A stretch of DNA of 64,000 bases from Thauera humireducens (GTDB lineage: Bacteria; Pseudomonadota; Gammaproteobacteria; Burkholderiales; Rhodocyclaceae): positions 1,426,001 to 1,490,000 of the forward strand of contig NZ_CP014646.1 of assembly GCF_001051995.2 (NCBI RefSeq), read 5' to 3'. Below are positions 10,027 through 20,334 of this stretch, piece by piece. A model generated the notes under the pieces. It was not told where the DNA came from and ran no database searches. It saw only the letters and a program-made list of their open reading frames with translations. The translations under genes and the position numbers were made by a program. The stretch's first letter is position 1. Each line of letters starts with the position of its first letter.

Positions 10027-10769
10027 GCGCCCAGCCCCAACACCACCCCGCCGAGCGCGGCACACTTTTCCTGGTGCCTGTCGCCCTCGGTGACACCCCC
10101 TGGGACAGCTTCCTGCCCGCCCAGGCCCAGGCAATCACAGCCAGGCTCCACCACTTCGTCGTGGAGACGGCACGCGCGGCGCGCGCCCACCTGAAGCAGC
10201 TCGACTATCCGCACCCGCTGCGCGACACCGATATCCGCGAACTCCCGGGCGACCCTGCCAGCGCAAGAGACGCCGAGTTCGACGCCCTGCTCGCCCCCGC
10301 GCTCGAGGGCCACGACATCGGCCTGATGTCCGACGCCGGCTGTCCGGCCGTCGCCGACCCTGGCGCACGCCTCGTCGCCCGCGCCCACGCGCTCGGCATC
10401 CTCGTTGCGCCGCTAGTCGGCCCGTCGTCGATTCTGCTCGGCCTGATGGGCTCGGGGCTCAACGGCCAGAGCTTCGCTTTTCACGGCTACCTGCCGGTGA
10501 ACGAAGCCGAACGCGACACCACGCTGCGCGCGCTCGAAGACGAGTCGCGCAAGCTAGGACGCACGCAGATCTTCATCGAGACGCCGTACCGCAACGAGCG
10601 GATGTTCGACGCCCTGCTGAAAACGCTGAAGCCGGAAACGCGCGTGTGCGTGGCCTGCGACCTCAGCACGGCCGGCGAACTGCTCCAGACCCGCAGCGTG
10701 CGCGACTGGAAGAAGACCGGACATCCCGCACTCGCAAAGCGCCCCAGCCTGTTCCTGCTGCTCGCCTGA
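10023..10769 (+). CDS. RsmI-like SAM-dependent tetrapyrrole-family methyltransferase
   Basis: About 248 residues from a GTG at 10023 that overlaps the maf stop (GTGA). It shows class III methyltransferase features related to RsmI: GTLFLVPVALGD at the N-terminus, GLMSDAGCPAVADPGARLV and PLVGPSSILLGLMGSGLNGQSFAFHGYLP. RsmI methylates C1402 of 16S rRNA; this paralogue diverges from classical RsmI (PVALGDTPWDSF instead of PTPIGN), so the exact substrate is uncertain. It converges on the HAD phosphatase gene. Confidence 0.85.
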   Translation: MSAQPQHHPAERGTLFLVPVALGDTPWDSFLPAQAQAITARLHHFVVETARAARAHLKQLDYPHPLRDTDIRELPGDPASARDAEFDALLAPALEGHDIGLMSDAGCPAVADPGARLVARAHALGILVAPLVGPSSILLGLMGSGLNGQSFAFHGYLPVNEAERDTTLRALEDESRKLGRTQIFIETPYRNERMFDALLKTLKPETRVCVACDLSTAGELLQTRSVRDWKKTGHPALAKRPSLFLLLA

Positions 10770-10784
10770 AGGCCGACGCGCCGC

Positions 10785-11441
10785 TCAGGCGCGGCCGAGC
10801 AGCCAGCGCACCATGTCGCCAGGCGTCGGCACGCAGGCCAGCGGCGACTCCGCCTCGAGTGCGGCACGCGGATGCGCCCCGAAGCTGACCCCCAGCGCAG
10901 CGACACCCGCATTCTTCGCCATCTGCAGGTCGTGAGTCGTATCGCCCACCATCAGCGTGTGCTCGGGCATCACGCCAAGCTCGTCCATCAACTCGTCGAG
11001 CATCGCCGGATGCGGCTTGGAGAAGCACTCGTCGGCGCAGCGGGTGGCATGGAAATGCACGCCCAGCCCGGTGTTGCCCAGCACGCGGTCCAGCCCCGCC
11101 CGGCTCTTGCCGGTCGCCACGCCGAGCATCCTGCCGCGAGCGGCCAGTTCGGCGAGCAGCGCCTCGACACCGTCGAAAAGCGTGAGCTCGTGGTCGCGCG
11201 AAAGATAATGGTGGCGGTAGCGCTCGATCATGCGCGGATAGTCGGACTCGCGCAGCTCGGGGACGGCGTGACGCAGGGCATCGCCGAGGCCCAGTCCGAT
11301 CACGTAGCGCGCACGCTCGTCCGACGGCTCGGGCAGACCGAGATCGCGGCACGAAGCCTGGATCGCATGCACGATGGCCGTGGCAGAATCCATCAGCGTG
11401 CCGTCCCAGTCGAACACGATCAGATCGAAACGCTCAGCCAT
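10785..11441 (-). CDS. HAD-superfamily phosphatase, phosphoglycolate-phosphatase type
   Basis: The 218-residue protein has HAD motif I FDWDGTLMDS at residues 9-18, a helical cap, motif III lysine around KPHPAM and motif IV MVGDTTHDLQMAKNAG. It is therefore a Mg-dependent phosphatase of the Gph/PpaX group, but substrate cannot be fixed from sequence. Its start overlaps the end of rluC by 8 bp, so the two are co-transcribed; this rluC-HAD pairing is common in proteobacteria. Confidence 0.88.
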   Translation of the reverse strand: MAERFDLIVFDWDGTLMDSATAIVHAIQASCRDLGLPEPSDERARYVIGLGLGDALRHAVPELRESDYPRMIERYRHHYLSRDHELTLFDGVEALLAELAARGRMLGVATGKSRAGLDRVLGNTGLGVHFHATRCADECFSKPHPAMLDELMDELGVMPEHTLMVGDTTHDLQMAKNAGVAALGVSFGAHPRAALEAESPLACVPTPGDMVRWLLGRA

Positions 11442-12393
11442 GGCTCTTCTCCGGTGCGCCCAGCCGATCGACGAAGCCCTGCAGCTCCTCAGGCAGCGGC
11501 GCCTCGAAGGACAGGGCCTCGCCCGTCAGCGGGTGGGCGAACTTCAGCTTCGCCGCATGCAGGAACATGCGCTTCAGCCCCTCGCCTTCGAGCCGCTTGT
11601 TGAGCGCGAAGTCACCGTACTTGTCGTCACCGCACAGCGGGAAGCCCAGATGCGCCAGATGCACGCGGATCTGGTGAGTACGGCCGGTCTTGAGCTCGAC
11701 CTCGAGCAGGCTGTAGTCGCGCCAACGCTGCACGAGACGGACGATGCTGTGCGCAGGCTTGCCCTCGTCGCTGACCCGCACGCGCCGCTCGCCGTCCCCG
11801 GTCAGGTACTTGTGCAGCGCCACCTTCACGTGCTGCAGCGGATTGTTCCAGCGCCCGGGCACCAGCGTCAGGTAACGCTTCTCGATGCGCCCCTCGCGCA
11901 TCATGTCGTGCAGCGCGGTCAGCGCCGAGCGCTTCTTCGCCACGATCAGCAGGCCCGATGTCTCGCGGTCGAGGCGGTGCGCAAGCTCGAGCATGCGCAC
12001 CTCCGGACGCTGCACGCGCAACTGCTCGATCACGCCATAGCTCACGCCGCTACCGCCATGCACCGCCTTGCCCGCCGGCTTGTCGATGACGATCAGCGCT
12101 TCGTCCTCGAACACCACGGGCAAGGGCTTGCCCGCGGGCGCGGGCGCGCTGCGGGTCGGCTCGGCAACGCGGATGGGCGGAATGCGCACCTCATCGCCTT
12201 CCGCCAGACGGTAGGTCTGCTGCACCCGCCCGCCATTCACGCGCACCTCGCCGCTGCGCAGGATGCGATAGATGTGGCTCTTGGGCACGCCCTTGGCGAC
12301 GCGCAGCAGGTAATTGTCGATGCGCTGACCGGCCGAAGCCTCGTCGATACGCTCGTGTCTTACCGCAATGCTTTTGCCTTCGATAGTCGTCAT
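11434..12393 (-). CDS. rluC: 23S rRNA pseudouridine synthase RluC/RluD family
   Basis: The 319-residue protein has an S4 RNA-binding domain at the N-terminus (AGQRIDNYLLRVAKGVPKSHIYRILRSGEVRVNG) and the catalytic HRLDRETSGLLIVAK loop with the essential Asp. It isomerises uridines in 23S rRNA. I used the ATG at 12393 (MTTIEGKSIAVRHERIDEAS), since upstream in-frame sequence has no homologous look. Its position next to rne and the HAD phosphatase supports RluC rather than RluD. It diverges from rne. Confidence 0.93.
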   Translation of the reverse strand: MTTIEGKSIAVRHERIDEASAGQRIDNYLLRVAKGVPKSHIYRILRSGEVRVNGGRVQQTYRLAEGDEVRIPPIRVAEPTRSAPAPAGKPLPVVFEDEALIVIDKPAGKAVHGGSGVSYGVIEQLRVQRPEVRMLELAHRLDRETSGLLIVAKKRSALTALHDMMREGRIEKRYLTLVPGRWNNPLQHVKVALHKYLTGDGERRVRVSDEGKPAHSIVRLVQRWRDYSLLEVELKTGRTHQIRVHLAHLGFPLCGDDKYGDFALNKRLEGEGLKRMFLHAAKLKFAHPLTGEALSFEAPLPEELQGFVDRLGAPEKSHG

Positions 12394-12838
12394 GAAATAT
12401 ACTTTCGGGCGGTTGACCCGGTCGCTGCCAGCCAAGTGCATCACGTCGAGGTTTCGTGCGTCAAAACGCCGATACCGATCGACGACGGCAGACTGCTGGC
12501 GATGAGCCCTGAAGAGCGCTCCCGGCGTCACCGCTGCGTGCCATCCAAAGCCGAAAAAGGCGCCGATGGTAACGCAATCGCCAACTTCGATACACCCATC
12601 CAGCCTCAGGGTTGGATATTGACGCGTTACTCGCACTTGCAGGATCAAATGCTCCGGCCCGGCCGCCCTACCCGGCGCGCCGGCGGGAGCAAGAGAATAT
12701 CGACCAGCCGACCCATCACAGCCCGACAAACCCACCGGATGACAGCAGAAGCCCTACCCAATCGCTCCTGAACCCGGAAAGCGCGATGGTGCGCGCCGTT
12801 CGTCCTGCCCGTGCTTTTGACGCGGGAGAACGATCCAA
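12394..12838. promoter_or_regulatory. rluC-rne divergent region, long 5' leader of rne
   Basis: This 445-bp stretch has no convincing gene. It should hold both promoters and a long rne leader. A hairpin is visible near 12597-12616 (ATCCAGCC...GGTTGGAT with one G-T pair). Long structured rne leaders mediate feedback cleavage by RNase E in enterobacteria; whether this one does is inference. Confidence 0.4.
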
Positions 12839-15800
12839 ATGAAGCGCATGCTTTTCAATGCGACGCAGGCCGAAGAACTGCGCGTCGCGATCGTGGATGG
12901 TCAGAAACTGATCGACCTCGATATCGAATCGGCCGCAAAAGAAGAACGCAAGAGCAACATCTACAAGGCGGTCATCACCCGCATCGAGCCCAGCCTCGAA
13001 GCGGCTTTCGTCGACTATGGCGCCGAGCGCCATGGCTTCCTGCCCTTCAAGGAAATCTCCCGCTCCTACTTCCAGCCTGGCGTTGACGCCGGCAAGGCCT
13101 CCATCAAGGAAGCGCTGAGGGAAGGCCAGGAGCTGATCGTCCAGGTCGAGAAGGACGAACGCGGCAACAAGGGCGCGGCGCTCACCACCTACATCTCGCT
13201 GGCTGGCCGTTATCTGGTGCTGATGCCCAACAACCCGCGCGGCGGTGGCGTATCGCGCCGCGTCGAGGGCGACGAGCGCGCCGAACTGCGCGAGATCATG
13301 GACCAGCTCGACGTGCCGCAGGGCATGAGCCTGATCGCCCGCACCGCTGCCATCGGCCGCAGCGCCGAAGAGCTCGAGTGGGACCTCAACTACCTGATGC
13401 AGCTGTGGCGCGCCATCGAAGGCGCCGCGCAGGGCCAGAACGGCGCCTTCCTGATCTACCAGGAAGGCAGCCTGGTGATCCGCGCGATCCGCGACTACTT
13501 CCAGCCCGACATCGGCGAGATCCTCATCGACACCGATGACGTCTATGAGCAGGCACGCCAGTTCATGGCCCACGTCATGCCGGGCAACGTCAGCCGCGTG
13601 AAGCGCTACAGCGACGACGTGCCGCTGTTCTCGCGCTTCCAGATCGAGCACCAGATCGAATCGGCCTACTCGCGCCAGGTCGGACTGCCCTCAGGCGGCG
13701 CCGTGGTCATTGACCACACCGAAGCGCTGGTGTCGATCGACGTCAACTCGGGTCGCGCCACCAAGGGCTCGGACATCGAGGAAACCGCCTTCCGCACCAA
13801 CTGCGAGGCCGCCGACGAGATCGCCCGCCAGCTGCGCCTGCGCGACCTGGGCGGCCTGATCGTCATCGACTTCATCGACATGGAGTCGCAGAAGAACCAG
13901 CGCGAGGTCGAGAACCGCCTGCGCGACGCGCTGCGCCACGACCGCGCCCGCGTGCAGACCGGCAAGATCAGCCGCTTCGGCCTGCTCGAGCTGTCGCGTC
14001 AGCGCCTGCGCCCGGCGCTGGCCGAAACCAGCTACATCACCTGCCCGCGCTGCAACGGCACCGGCCACATCCGCAGCACCGAATCTTCCGCGCTGCACAT
14101 CGTGCGCATCCTCGAAGAGGAAGCGATGAAGGAGAACACCGGCGCGGTGCACCTGCAGGTGCCGGTCGACGTCGCCACCTTCCTGCTCAACGAGAAGCGC
14201 GTCGATATCGCCCGCATCGAGATGCGCCACAAGGTGCAACTCATCATCGTACCGAACCGTCATCTGGAAACGCCGGCGCACGAGATCATCCGCCTGCGCC
14301 ACGACCAGCTGAACGCCGAGGACATCGCGCTGGCCAGCTACCAGATGGTGCAGAAGCCCGCCGAGGAGGAGGAGCGCCTGCCGTCCAAGGCCAACGAGCG
14401 CCCGGCCCGCCAGGAGGCCGCGGTGAAGGGCATCGCCCCCGCGCAGCCGGCTCCGGTCGCCGCACCTGCGCCCGTTGCCGCGGAAGCGCCTGTCGCACCG
14501 GTGCAGAAGGGCTTGCTCGCCCGCATCATGAGCTGGTTCACCGGCGGCAAGCCGCAGGCTGCCGAACCCGTCGCCGAGCCGGTGGTCGAAACCGCGCCGA
14601 AGCGTGACGGCCGCGGTCGCAACGAACGCAACGGCGAAGGCCGTCGCGGCAATGGCAACCGGGGCCGCCGCGGCGAACGCGATGGCGAGCCCCAGAGCGG
14701 ACGCGGCCAGCGCGGCGAGCGCCAGGAGCGCACCGAAGGCAGCGAGAAGCCGCAACGTGCCGTCCAGACCGAGAAAGCCGAGAGGACCGAACGCGGCGAG
14801 CGTCCGGAACGGGGCGAGCGTCCGGAACGGGGCGAACGTCAGGAGCGCGGCGAAGGCCGTCGCGGTCGCGGTCAGCGCGGCCAGCGTGCCGAGGACGCGG
14901 AGCGCGCCGTCGAGGTCGCTGCAACGGAGAGCAACGAGGCCTTGCTGAAGGCCGCAGCGCCGGTTGTTGCAGCCGAGGTCGCGGTCAGCGCCGAAGCAGC
15001 TGTCGTCGAGCCGACCGCAGGCGAAGACGGCGCGCCCAGCGAGAAGCGCCGCCGCCGCGGCCGTGGTCGCGGTCGCCGCTCCGGCGAAGCCCAGGCCGCT
15101 GGCACCAGCGTCGCCACCGAAGAAGCGCTGGCGGGCGAAGCTGCGGAGCTGGCACCCGAGGCTGAAGCCACTGCCGCCGAAGCAGTCCCCGTTCAGATCG
15201 AGGCGACCCCGGTCGCGGCGGTCGAGCCCGTCGAGACGCCTGCGCCGACGACTGAGCAGGCACGCGTCGAAGAGCCCGCCGCCGAGCCCTTCCCGGCTGC
15301 CGCGGTCGAAGCCGCGCCGGTTGCCGTGACCGAGGAAGCCATCGTGGCCGCAACGGTCACTGCCGAGCCGGCCGAGGTCGAGCCAACCGCCACAGCCGAA
15401 GAAGCCGCTGCGCTGCCCCTGCCGGTTGCCGAAGCGGTGACCGTCGAGGTCGCTGCAGAGGAGTCGGTCGAGGCCGCGCCGGCACCGGTGAAGCTCGAGA
15501 CCGAAGTCGCCGCGGAAACCGAGGTGCCTGCCGAAGTGACTTCTGTCGAGACCGAGCCGGCCATCACTGCGGAAGCGCCCACGCTGATCGAGCGTGCGGT
15601 TGCCGCGCAGGCGCCCGAAGAAGCCCCTGCGGCGGCAAGCGAGGCCGAAGCCAGGCTGGCGCCGAGCGCACCGATCGAACTGCCGACGACGCCGACCGAA
15701 AGCGGCCTGATCATGATCGAGACCGATCCGTCCAAGCGTGCCGCATTCGGCACCGGCGCACCGGAACAGACCGTGCGCCTGGGTCGCAAGCCGCGCCCGG

Positions 15801-15850
15801 CCCCGGTCATCGCCGAGGAACCGCTGCAGCAGGTCGAGACCAACAAGTAA
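12839..15850 (+). CDS. rne: Ribonuclease E
   Basis: RNase E is the endonuclease that starts mRNA decay and matures rRNA and tRNA. The 1003-residue protein has the N-terminal [22 protein letters not shown], an S1 domain at about 39-120, the metal-binding aspartates D301 ([12 protein letters not shown]) and D344 (VIDFIDME), and the zinc-link cysteines C402 and C405 (CPRCNGTGH). From about residue 530 on it is a disordered Arg/Glu-rich then Ala/Val/Glu-rich tail, the degradosome scaffold and RNA-binding part, including a short tandem repeat. A clean terminator follows. Confidence 0.96.
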   Translation: MKRMLFNATQAEELRVAIVDGQKLIDLDIESAAKEERKSNIYKAVITRIEPSLEAAFVDYGAERHGFLPFKEISRSYFQPGVDAGKASIKEALREGQELIVQVEKDERGNKGAALTTYISLAGRYLVLMPNNPRGGGVSRRVEGDERAELREIMDQLDVPQGMSLIARTAAIGRSAEELEWDLNYLMQLWRAIEGAAQGQNGAFLIYQEGSLVIRAIRDYFQPDIGEILIDTDDVYEQARQFMAHVMPGNVSRVKRYSDDVPLFSRFQIEHQIESAYSRQVGLPSGGAVVIDHTEALVSIDVNSGRATKGSDIEETAFRTNCEAADEIARQLRLRDLGGLIVIDFIDMESQKNQREVENRLRDALRHDRARVQTGKISRFGLLELSRQRLRPALAETSYITCPRCNGTGHIRSTESSALHIVRILEEEAMKENTGAVHLQVPVDVATFLLNEKRVDIARIEMRHKVQLIIVPNRHLETPAHEIIRLRHDQLNAEDIALASYQMVQKPAEEEERLPSKANERPARQEAAVKGIAPAQPAPVAAPAPVAAEAPVAPVQKGLLARIMSWFTGGKPQAAEPVAEPVVETAPKRDGRGRNERNGEGRRGNGNRGRRGERDGEPQSGRGQRGERQERTEGSEKPQRAVQTEKAERTERGERPERGERPERGERQERGEGRRGRGQRGQRAEDAERAVEVAATESNEALLKAAAPVVAAEVAVSAEAAVVEPTAGEDGAPSEKRRRRGRGRGRRSGEAQAAGTSVATEEALAGEAAELAPEAEATAAEAVPVQIEATPVAAVEPVETPAPTTEQARVEEPAAEPFPAAAVEAAPVAVTEEAIVAATVTAEPAEVEPTATAEEAAALPLPVAEAVTVEVAAEESVEAAPAPVKLETEVAAETEVPAEVTSVETEPAITAEAPTLIERAVAAQAPEEAPAAASEAEARLAPSAPIELPTTPTESGLIMIETDPSKRAAFGTGAPEQTVRLGRKPRPAPVIAEEPLQQVETNK
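14795..14848 (+). repeat. 18-bp tandem repeat inside rne
   Basis: Two exact copies of GGCGAGCGTCCGGAACGG (14795-14812, 14813-14830) and a third diverged copy (14831-14848) encode GERPER-type hexapeptides in the basic RNA-binding tail of RNase E. Because the unit is a multiple of three, copy number could vary between strains without breaking the frame. Confidence 0.85.
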
Positions 15851-15875
15851 GCGTCTCGCGCACTGCGCAAACAAG

Positions 15876-15902
15876 AAGGCCATCCGCAAGGATGGCCTTT
15901 TT
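15876..15902 (+). terminator. Intrinsic terminator of rne
   Basis: AAGGCCATCC (15876-15885), a GCAA tetraloop, and GGATGGCCTT (15890-15899) form a perfect 10-bp stem that runs into a T run. It lies 25 bp after the rne stop. Confidence 0.92.
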
Positions 15903-15944
15903 CATGGTCGGCCCGCTGGCGGCATGACGCCAGGCAGCGACGGC

Positions 15945-16415
15945 TCAAGCACGCGCGGTCACGGTCTCCAGCAGCCCCTTCACGCCGTCCTCGCACATAT
16001 CCAGCACCACATCGAAGCCCCGTGGCCCACCGTAGTAGGGATCGGGCACTTCGTCGTACTCGCTGTTGCGCGCGTACTCCATGAACAGCCCGAGTCGCGG
16101 ACGATAGACCTCGGGACACAAGCGGCGCATCGTCTCCAGGTGCCCGCGATCCATCGCCAACAGCAGATCGAAGCGCTGGAAGTCGAAGGGGTCGAGCTTG
16201 CGCGCCCGCAAGGCCGACAGATCGTAGCCGCGCAATTGCGCCGCCTTGCGCGTGCGCGGATCAGGCGCCTCGCCCACGTGGTAACCCTGCGTGCCCGCCG
16301 AATCGACCTCGATCCGGCCCTCCAGCCCGCCCGTGCTGATGAAATGCCGCGCCACCGCCTCGGCCGTCGGCGAGCGGCAGATGTTGCCCGTGCATACGAA
16401 CAGGATCTTCGTCAT
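15945..16415 (-). CDS. Low-molecular-weight protein-tyrosine phosphatase
   Basis: The 156-residue protein starts MTKILFVCTGNICRSPTAEAV, containing the CX5R P-loop (VCTGNICRS) with the nucleophilic Cys, and has the general-acid loop VPDPYYGGPRGFD near residue 115. These are the two signatures of LMW-PTPs. The substrate is unknown; such enzymes often act on tyrosine kinases of polysaccharide export, but no such genes are in view. It follows uvrB by 15 bp on the same strand. Confidence 0.93.
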   Translation of the reverse strand: MTKILFVCTGNICRSPTAEAVARHFISTGGLEGRIEVDSAGTQGYHVGEAPDPRTRKAAQLRGYDLSALRARKLDPFDFQRFDLLLAMDRGHLETMRRLCPEVYRPRLGLFMEYARNSEYDEVPDPYYGGPRGFDVVLDMCEDGVKGLLETVTARA

Positions 16416-16430
16416 TTCTTCGTCTCCTCC

Positions 16431-18518
16431 TCAAACGCTGCCGTGCTGGTCTGCGCCAAATGCGCGCTGACGGAGCTTGAACAGCTCGTCGCGTGCCGCA
16501 GCGGCCTTCTCGAACTCCAGGTTGCGGGCGTGCTCCTGCATCTCCTTCTCCAGACGCTTGATTGCCCGCGCCAGTGCCTTCTCGTCCATCACCGCATAGT
16601 CGGCGTCCTTCTCGGCCACGCGGGCGGCATCGCGCTTGGCCCCATCCGAATCATAGACCCCGTCGATGATGTCCTTGATGCGCTTGGTCACCGACTTGGG
16701 CACGATGCCGTTGGCCTCGTTGAAGGCGATCTGCTTGTGCCGGCGACGTTCGGTCTCGCCGATGGCCGCCTTCATCGAGTCGGTGATACGGTCGGCGTAG
16801 AGGATCGCCGTGCCGTGCAGATGGCGCGCGGCGCGGCCGATGGTCTGGATCAGCGAGCGCTCGGAGCGCAGGAAGCCTTCCTTGTCCGCATCGAGGATCG
16901 TCACCAATGACACTTCGGGGATGTCCAGGCCCTCGCGCAGCAGGTTGATGCCCACCAGCACGTCGAACTCGCCCAGGCGCAGGTCGCGGATGATCTCGAC
17001 CCGTTCCACCGTGTCGATGTCCGAGTGCAGGTAGCGCACGCGGATGCCGTTGTCGGCGAGGTAATCGGTCAGGTCCTCGGCCATGCGCTTGGTCAGCACG
17101 GTGACCAGCACGCGCTCGTTCACCTCGAGCCGCTTCTTGATCTCGGTGAGCAGGTCATCCACCTGCGTCATCGCCGGACGCACCTCCACCACCGGATCGA
17201 TCAGGCCGGTGGGTCGCACCACCTGCTCCACCACCTGGCCCTGGTGCTCCTCCTCGTACTTCGCCGGCGTGGCGGAGACGAACACGGTCTGCGGCATCAG
17301 GCGCTCGAACTCGTCGAACTTCAGCGGGCGGTTGTCCAGCGCCGAGGGCAGGCGGAAACCGTAGCCGACCAGGTTCTCCTTGCGCGAACGGTCGCCCTTG
17401 TACATGCCGCCCACCTGACCAATGGCGACGTGAGACTCGTCGATGAACAGCAGCGCATCGGCCGGCAGATAGTCGATCAGGGTCGGCGGCGGCTCGCCCG
17501 GACCGCGACCCGACAGATGCCGCGAGTAGTTCTCGATACCCTTGCAGAAGCCCATCTCGTTGAGCATCTCGAGGTCGAAGCGGGTGCGCTGCTCGATGCG
17601 CTGGGCCTCCACCAGCTTGCCCTCGCGCTGGAACGTGGCGATGCGCTCCTTTAACTCCTCCTTGATCGCCTCGATCGCCTGCAGCACCGTCGCGCGCGGG
17701 GTGACGTAGTGGCTGGACGGATACACGGTGAAGCGCGCCAGTTTGTGCTTCAGATGTCCGGTGAGCGGGTCGAACAGCGTCAGATGCTCGATCTCGTCGT
17801 CGAACATCTCGATGCGCACCGCCAGCTCGGCGTTCTCCGCCGGGAACACGTCGATCACGTCGCCGCGCACGCGGAAGGTGCCGCGACGAAAGTCGATGTC
17901 GGCGCGGCTGTACTGCATCGCCACCAGACGCTGGATGAGGTCGCGGTGCGCCATGCGCTCGCCTTCGCGCAGGTGCAGGATCATCGCGTGGTAATCGACC
18001 GGGTCGCCGATGCCGTAGATGCACGACACCGTGGCCACGATCACCACGTCGCGCCGCTCCATCAGGCTCTTGGTGGCGGAGAGCCGCATCTGCTCGATGT
18101 GCTCGTTGATCGACGAGTCCTTCTCGATGAAAAGGTCGCGCGAGGGCACGTAGGCCTCGGGCTGATAGTAGTCGTAGTAGCTGACGAAGTACTCGACCGC
18201 GTTCTCGGGCAGGAACTCCTTGAACTCGGCGTACAACTGCGCCGCCAGCGTCTTGTTCGGCGCCAGCACCAGCGCCGGACGGCCCATGCGGGCGATGACG
18301 TTGGCCATGGTGTAGGTCTTGCCCGAGCCGGTCACGCCGAGCAGGGTCTGGTACATCAGGCCATCTTCCACGCCCTCGCACAGCAGGCGGATCGCCTCGG
18401 GCTGGTCGCCGGCAGGTGGAAACGGCTGGTGCAGGCGGAAGGGGCTTCCCTCGAAGGTGACCACCTTCCCGCCTTGCTGCGGTGCATCGTTTCCGGCGCT
18501 ATTGCCTTGACTCGTCAT
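16431..18518 (-). CDS. uvrB: Excinuclease ABC subunit B
   Basis: UvrB is the damage-verifying helicase-like subunit of nucleotide excision repair. The 695 residues include the Walker A motif [12 protein letters not shown], the beta-hairpin segment [12 protein letters not shown], helicase motif LFIDESHV, the QTIGRAARH motif and a C-terminal UVR motif ([25 protein letters not shown]) that binds UvrC. All are in family order and the length is normal. I see no clear CTGT-N8-ACAG LexA box upstream. Confidence 0.97.
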   Translation of the reverse strand: MTSQGNSAGNDAPQQGGKVVTFEGSPFRLHQPFPPAGDQPEAIRLLCEGVEDGLMYQTLLGVTGSGKTYTMANVIARMGRPALVLAPNKTLAAQLYAEFKEFLPENAVEYFVSYYDYYQPEAYVPSRDLFIEKDSSINEHIEQMRLSATKSLMERRDVVIVATVSCIYGIGDPVDYHAMILHLREGERMAHRDLIQRLVAMQYSRADIDFRRGTFRVRGDVIDVFPAENAELAVRIEMFDDEIEHLTLFDPLTGHLKHKLARFTVYPSSHYVTPRATVLQAIEAIKEELKERIATFQREGKLVEAQRIEQRTRFDLEMLNEMGFCKGIENYSRHLSGRGPGEPPPTLIDYLPADALLFIDESHVAIGQVGGMYKGDRSRKENLVGYGFRLPSALDNRPLKFDEFERLMPQTVFVSATPAKYEEEHQGQVVEQVVRPTGLIDPVVEVRPAMTQVDDLLTEIKKRLEVNERVLVTVLTKRMAEDLTDYLADNGIRVRYLHSDIDTVERVEIIRDLRLGEFDVLVGINLLREGLDIPEVSLVTILDADKEGFLRSERSLIQTIGRAARHLHGTAILYADRITDSMKAAIGETERRRHKQIAFNEANGIVPKSVTKRIKDIIDGVYDSDGAKRDAARVAEKDADYAVMDEKALARAIKRLEKEMQEHARNLEFEKAAAARDELFKLRQRAFGADQHGSV

Positions 18519-18669
18519 GCTAAAATTCCGGCTTTATTCCGGTGCATCGCCATCGCGCGGCACCGGACGAAAACGTCGATTATTTCCCAAATCGCGCCGC
18601 AAGGCACGGCACATTGCCGATCATGCGGTGCGAGCCCATCGCTGCCCTACTGGAACGACTGGAGTCCTC

Positions 18670-19878
18670 ATGTCCGCTTCGATCTTCGCCGCCGTCGAGA
18701 TGGCGCCCCGTGACCCGATCCTTGGCCTGAACGAGGCCTTCGCCGCCGACACCCGTGCCGAGAAGGTCAACCTCGGCGTCGGCGTCTACTACGACGACAA
18801 CGGCAAGATCCCGCTGCTGGCTGCCGTGCGCAGCGCCGAAAAGGCCCGCCTCGAAGCCATGCCGCCGCGCGGCTACCAGCCGATCGAAGGTCCCGCCGCC
18901 TACAACGGCGCGGTGCAGAACCTGCTGTTCGGCAAAGACTCGGCGCTGGCCACCAGCGGCCAGGTCGTCACCGTCGAAGCCCTGGGCGGCACCGGCGCGC
19001 TGAAGGTCGGCGCGGATTACCTCAAGCGCCTGCTGCCGAACGCCAGCGTCTACATCTCCGACCCGAGCTGGGAGAACCACCGCGCGCTGTTCGAATCCGC
19101 CGGCTTCCCGGTCCAGAACTATGCCTACTACGACGCTGCCACCCGTGGCGTGAACTTCGCCGGCATGAAGGCCAGCCTGGAAGCCGCGCCCGCCGGCTCC
19201 ATCATCGTGCTGCACGCCTGCTGCCACAACCCGACCGGCGCCGACCTGTCGGACGCCCAGTGGGATGAAGTGGTCGCCGTGTGCCGCAGCCGCGGCCTGA
19301 TTCCCTTCCTCGACATGGCCTATCAGGGCTTCGCCGACGGCATCGACGCCGACGCCGTCGCGGTTCGCGCCTTCTCAGCCAGCGGCCTGCAGTTCTTCGT
19401 CTCCAGCTCCTTCTCCAAGAGCTTCTCGCTCTACGGCGAACGCGTCGGCGCACTGTCCATCGTCACCGCCAGCAAGGAAGAAGCCGGCCGCGTGCTGTCG
19501 CAGGTCAAGCGCGTGATCCGCACCAACTACTCCAACCCGCCGATCCACGGTGGCGCCATCGTCGCCGCGGTGCTGAACTCGCCCGAACTGCGCCAGATGT
19601 GGGAAGACGAGCTGGCCGGCATGCGCGACCGCATCCGCGCCATGCGCACCAGCCTCGTCGAGCAGCTCAAGGCCGAAGGCGTGGCGCAGGACTTCTCCTT
19701 CGTCATCAAGCAGCGCGGCATGTTCTCCTACACCGGCCTCACCGTCGACCAGGTCGAGAAGCTGAAGAGCGACTTCGGCATCTACGCCGTGTCCACCGGC
19801 CGCATCTGCCTGGCCGCGCTGAACTCGAAGAACATCGGCTACGTCGCCAAGGCCATCGCCCAGGTCGTCAAGGGCTGA
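18670..19878 (+). CDS. Aromatic-amino-acid / aspartate aminotransferase (class I PLP)
   Basis: The 402-residue enzyme starts MSASIFAAVEMAPRDPILGLNEAF, the family I-alpha opening of AspC/TyrB. It has the PLP lysine K250 in SSSFSKSFSLYGERVG and the substrate arginine region RICLAALN near the C-terminus; HACCHNPTGADL is also conserved. It transfers amino groups between aspartate or aromatic amino acids and 2-oxoglutarate. I cannot separate AspC from TyrB by eye. The ATG at 18670 was chosen over an open extension to 18517 because family proteins start here. Confidence 0.93.
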   Translation: MSASIFAAVEMAPRDPILGLNEAFAADTRAEKVNLGVGVYYDDNGKIPLLAAVRSAEKARLEAMPPRGYQPIEGPAAYNGAVQNLLFGKDSALATSGQVVTVEALGGTGALKVGADYLKRLLPNASVYISDPSWENHRALFESAGFPVQNYAYYDAATRGVNFAGMKASLEAAPAGSIIVLHACCHNPTGADLSDAQWDEVVAVCRSRGLIPFLDMAYQGFADGIDADAVAVRAFSASGLQFFVSSSFSKSFSLYGERVGALSIVTASKEEAGRVLSQVKRVIRTNYSNPPIHGGAIVAAVLNSPELRQMWEDELAGMRDRIRAMRTSLVEQLKAEGVAQDFSFVIKQRGMFSYTGLTVDQVEKLKSDFGIYAVSTGRICLAALNSKNIGYVAKAIAQVVKG

Positions 19879-19893
19879 CCTCGGTCTGATCCG

Positions 19894-19928
19894 GGCAGGG
19901 CGAGGACGCAAAAAAACCTCGCCCTGCC
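19894..19928 (+). terminator. Hairpin after the aminotransferase gene
   Basis: GGCAGGGCGAGG (19894-19905) pairs with CCTCGCCCTGCC (19917-19928) over an 11-nt A-rich loop. The 12-bp stem is strong but is not followed by a T run on the plus strand, so it may be a processing or partial termination signal; its 3' edge abuts the tRNA promoter. Confidence 0.55.
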
Positions 19929-19957
19929 TTGACGGAAAGGCGCGCCCTGCCTACAAT
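19929..19957 (+). promoter_or_regulatory. Promoter of the tRNA-Asn pair
   Basis: TTGACG (19929-19934) and TACAAT (19952-19957) are separated by exactly 17 bp, close to sigma-70 consensus, and lie 12 bp before the first tRNA. The 5-6 bp after the -10 are GC-rich (GCGCGCC), the discriminator type expected of a growth-rate-controlled stable RNA promoter. Confidence 0.8.
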
Positions 19958-19969
19958 GCGCGCCTCTGT

Positions 19970-20045
19970 TCCCCGATAGCTCAGTCGGTAGAGCGCCGGA
20001 CTGTTAATCCGTAGGTCCCTGGTTCGAGCCCAGGTCGGGGAGCCA
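19970..20045 (+). tRNA. tRNA-Asn (anticodon GTT), copy 1
   Basis: Seventy-six nucleotides fold as a tRNA: acceptor arms TCCCCGA and TCGGGGA, D arm GCTC-AGTCGGTA-GAGC, anticodon loop CTGTTAA with GTT, T arm CCTGG-TTCGAGC-CCAGG, and an encoded GCCA end. It reads AAC and AAU codons. Confidence 0.98.
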
Positions 20046-20108
20046 AGTTTCAGAACTTGGTGTTTCCCACAGGAACAGCAAGTCGCAGCCCACGCTGCAA
20101 AAGGTAAT

Positions 20109-20184
20109 TCCCCGATAGCTCAGTCGGTAGAGCGCCGGACTGTTAATCCGTAGGTCCCTGGTTCGAGCCCAGGTCGGGGAGCCA
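20109..20184 (+). tRNA. tRNA-Asn (anticodon GTT), copy 2
   Basis: This copy is identical over all 76 nt to the first tRNA-Asn, 63 bp downstream and without a promoter of its own that I can see, so both are probably made from one precursor. A strong terminator follows 12 bp later. Confidence 0.98.
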
Positions 20185-20196
20185 GCTTCAAACGAG

Positions 20197-20223
20197 AATG
20201 CCATCCTTCGGGATGGCATTTTT
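20197..20223 (+). terminator. Terminator of the tRNA-Asn operon
   Basis: AATGCCATCC (20197-20206), a UUCG tetraloop and GGATGGCATT (20211-20220) form a perfect 10-bp stem ending in a T run (TTTTT, 20219-20223). This is a textbook intrinsic terminator. Confidence 0.95.
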
Positions 20224-20334
20224 CGTTCACCGGGTATCAGAGCGGACATCTGCGCCGTTTCTTGCGCACTGCATCCCCATACCCTCCTGATGGTCGGCTG
20301 GCCGAACTGGGCCGTTCTGGTGGCGCCTGTGAGC

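Noticed and set aside
14761..14870. The rne tandem repeat as a mobile or CRISPR-like repeat
   Set aside because: The 18-bp units are adjacent, in frame and code for GERPER peptides; it is a coding repeat.
13691..15889. A 732-codon open frame on the minus strand opposite rne
   Set aside because: It mirrors the codon bias of rne in GC-rich DNA, has low-complexity Gly/Leu/Asp-rich sequence with no domain, and rne is a clear gene.
19970..20184. The tRNA-Asn pair as the attachment site of an integrated island
   Set aside because: The IS21 remnant starts beyond the terminator, no tRNA 3' fragment repeat is seen downstream, and no integrase gene is present. The later prophage is transposable and does not use a tRNA site.
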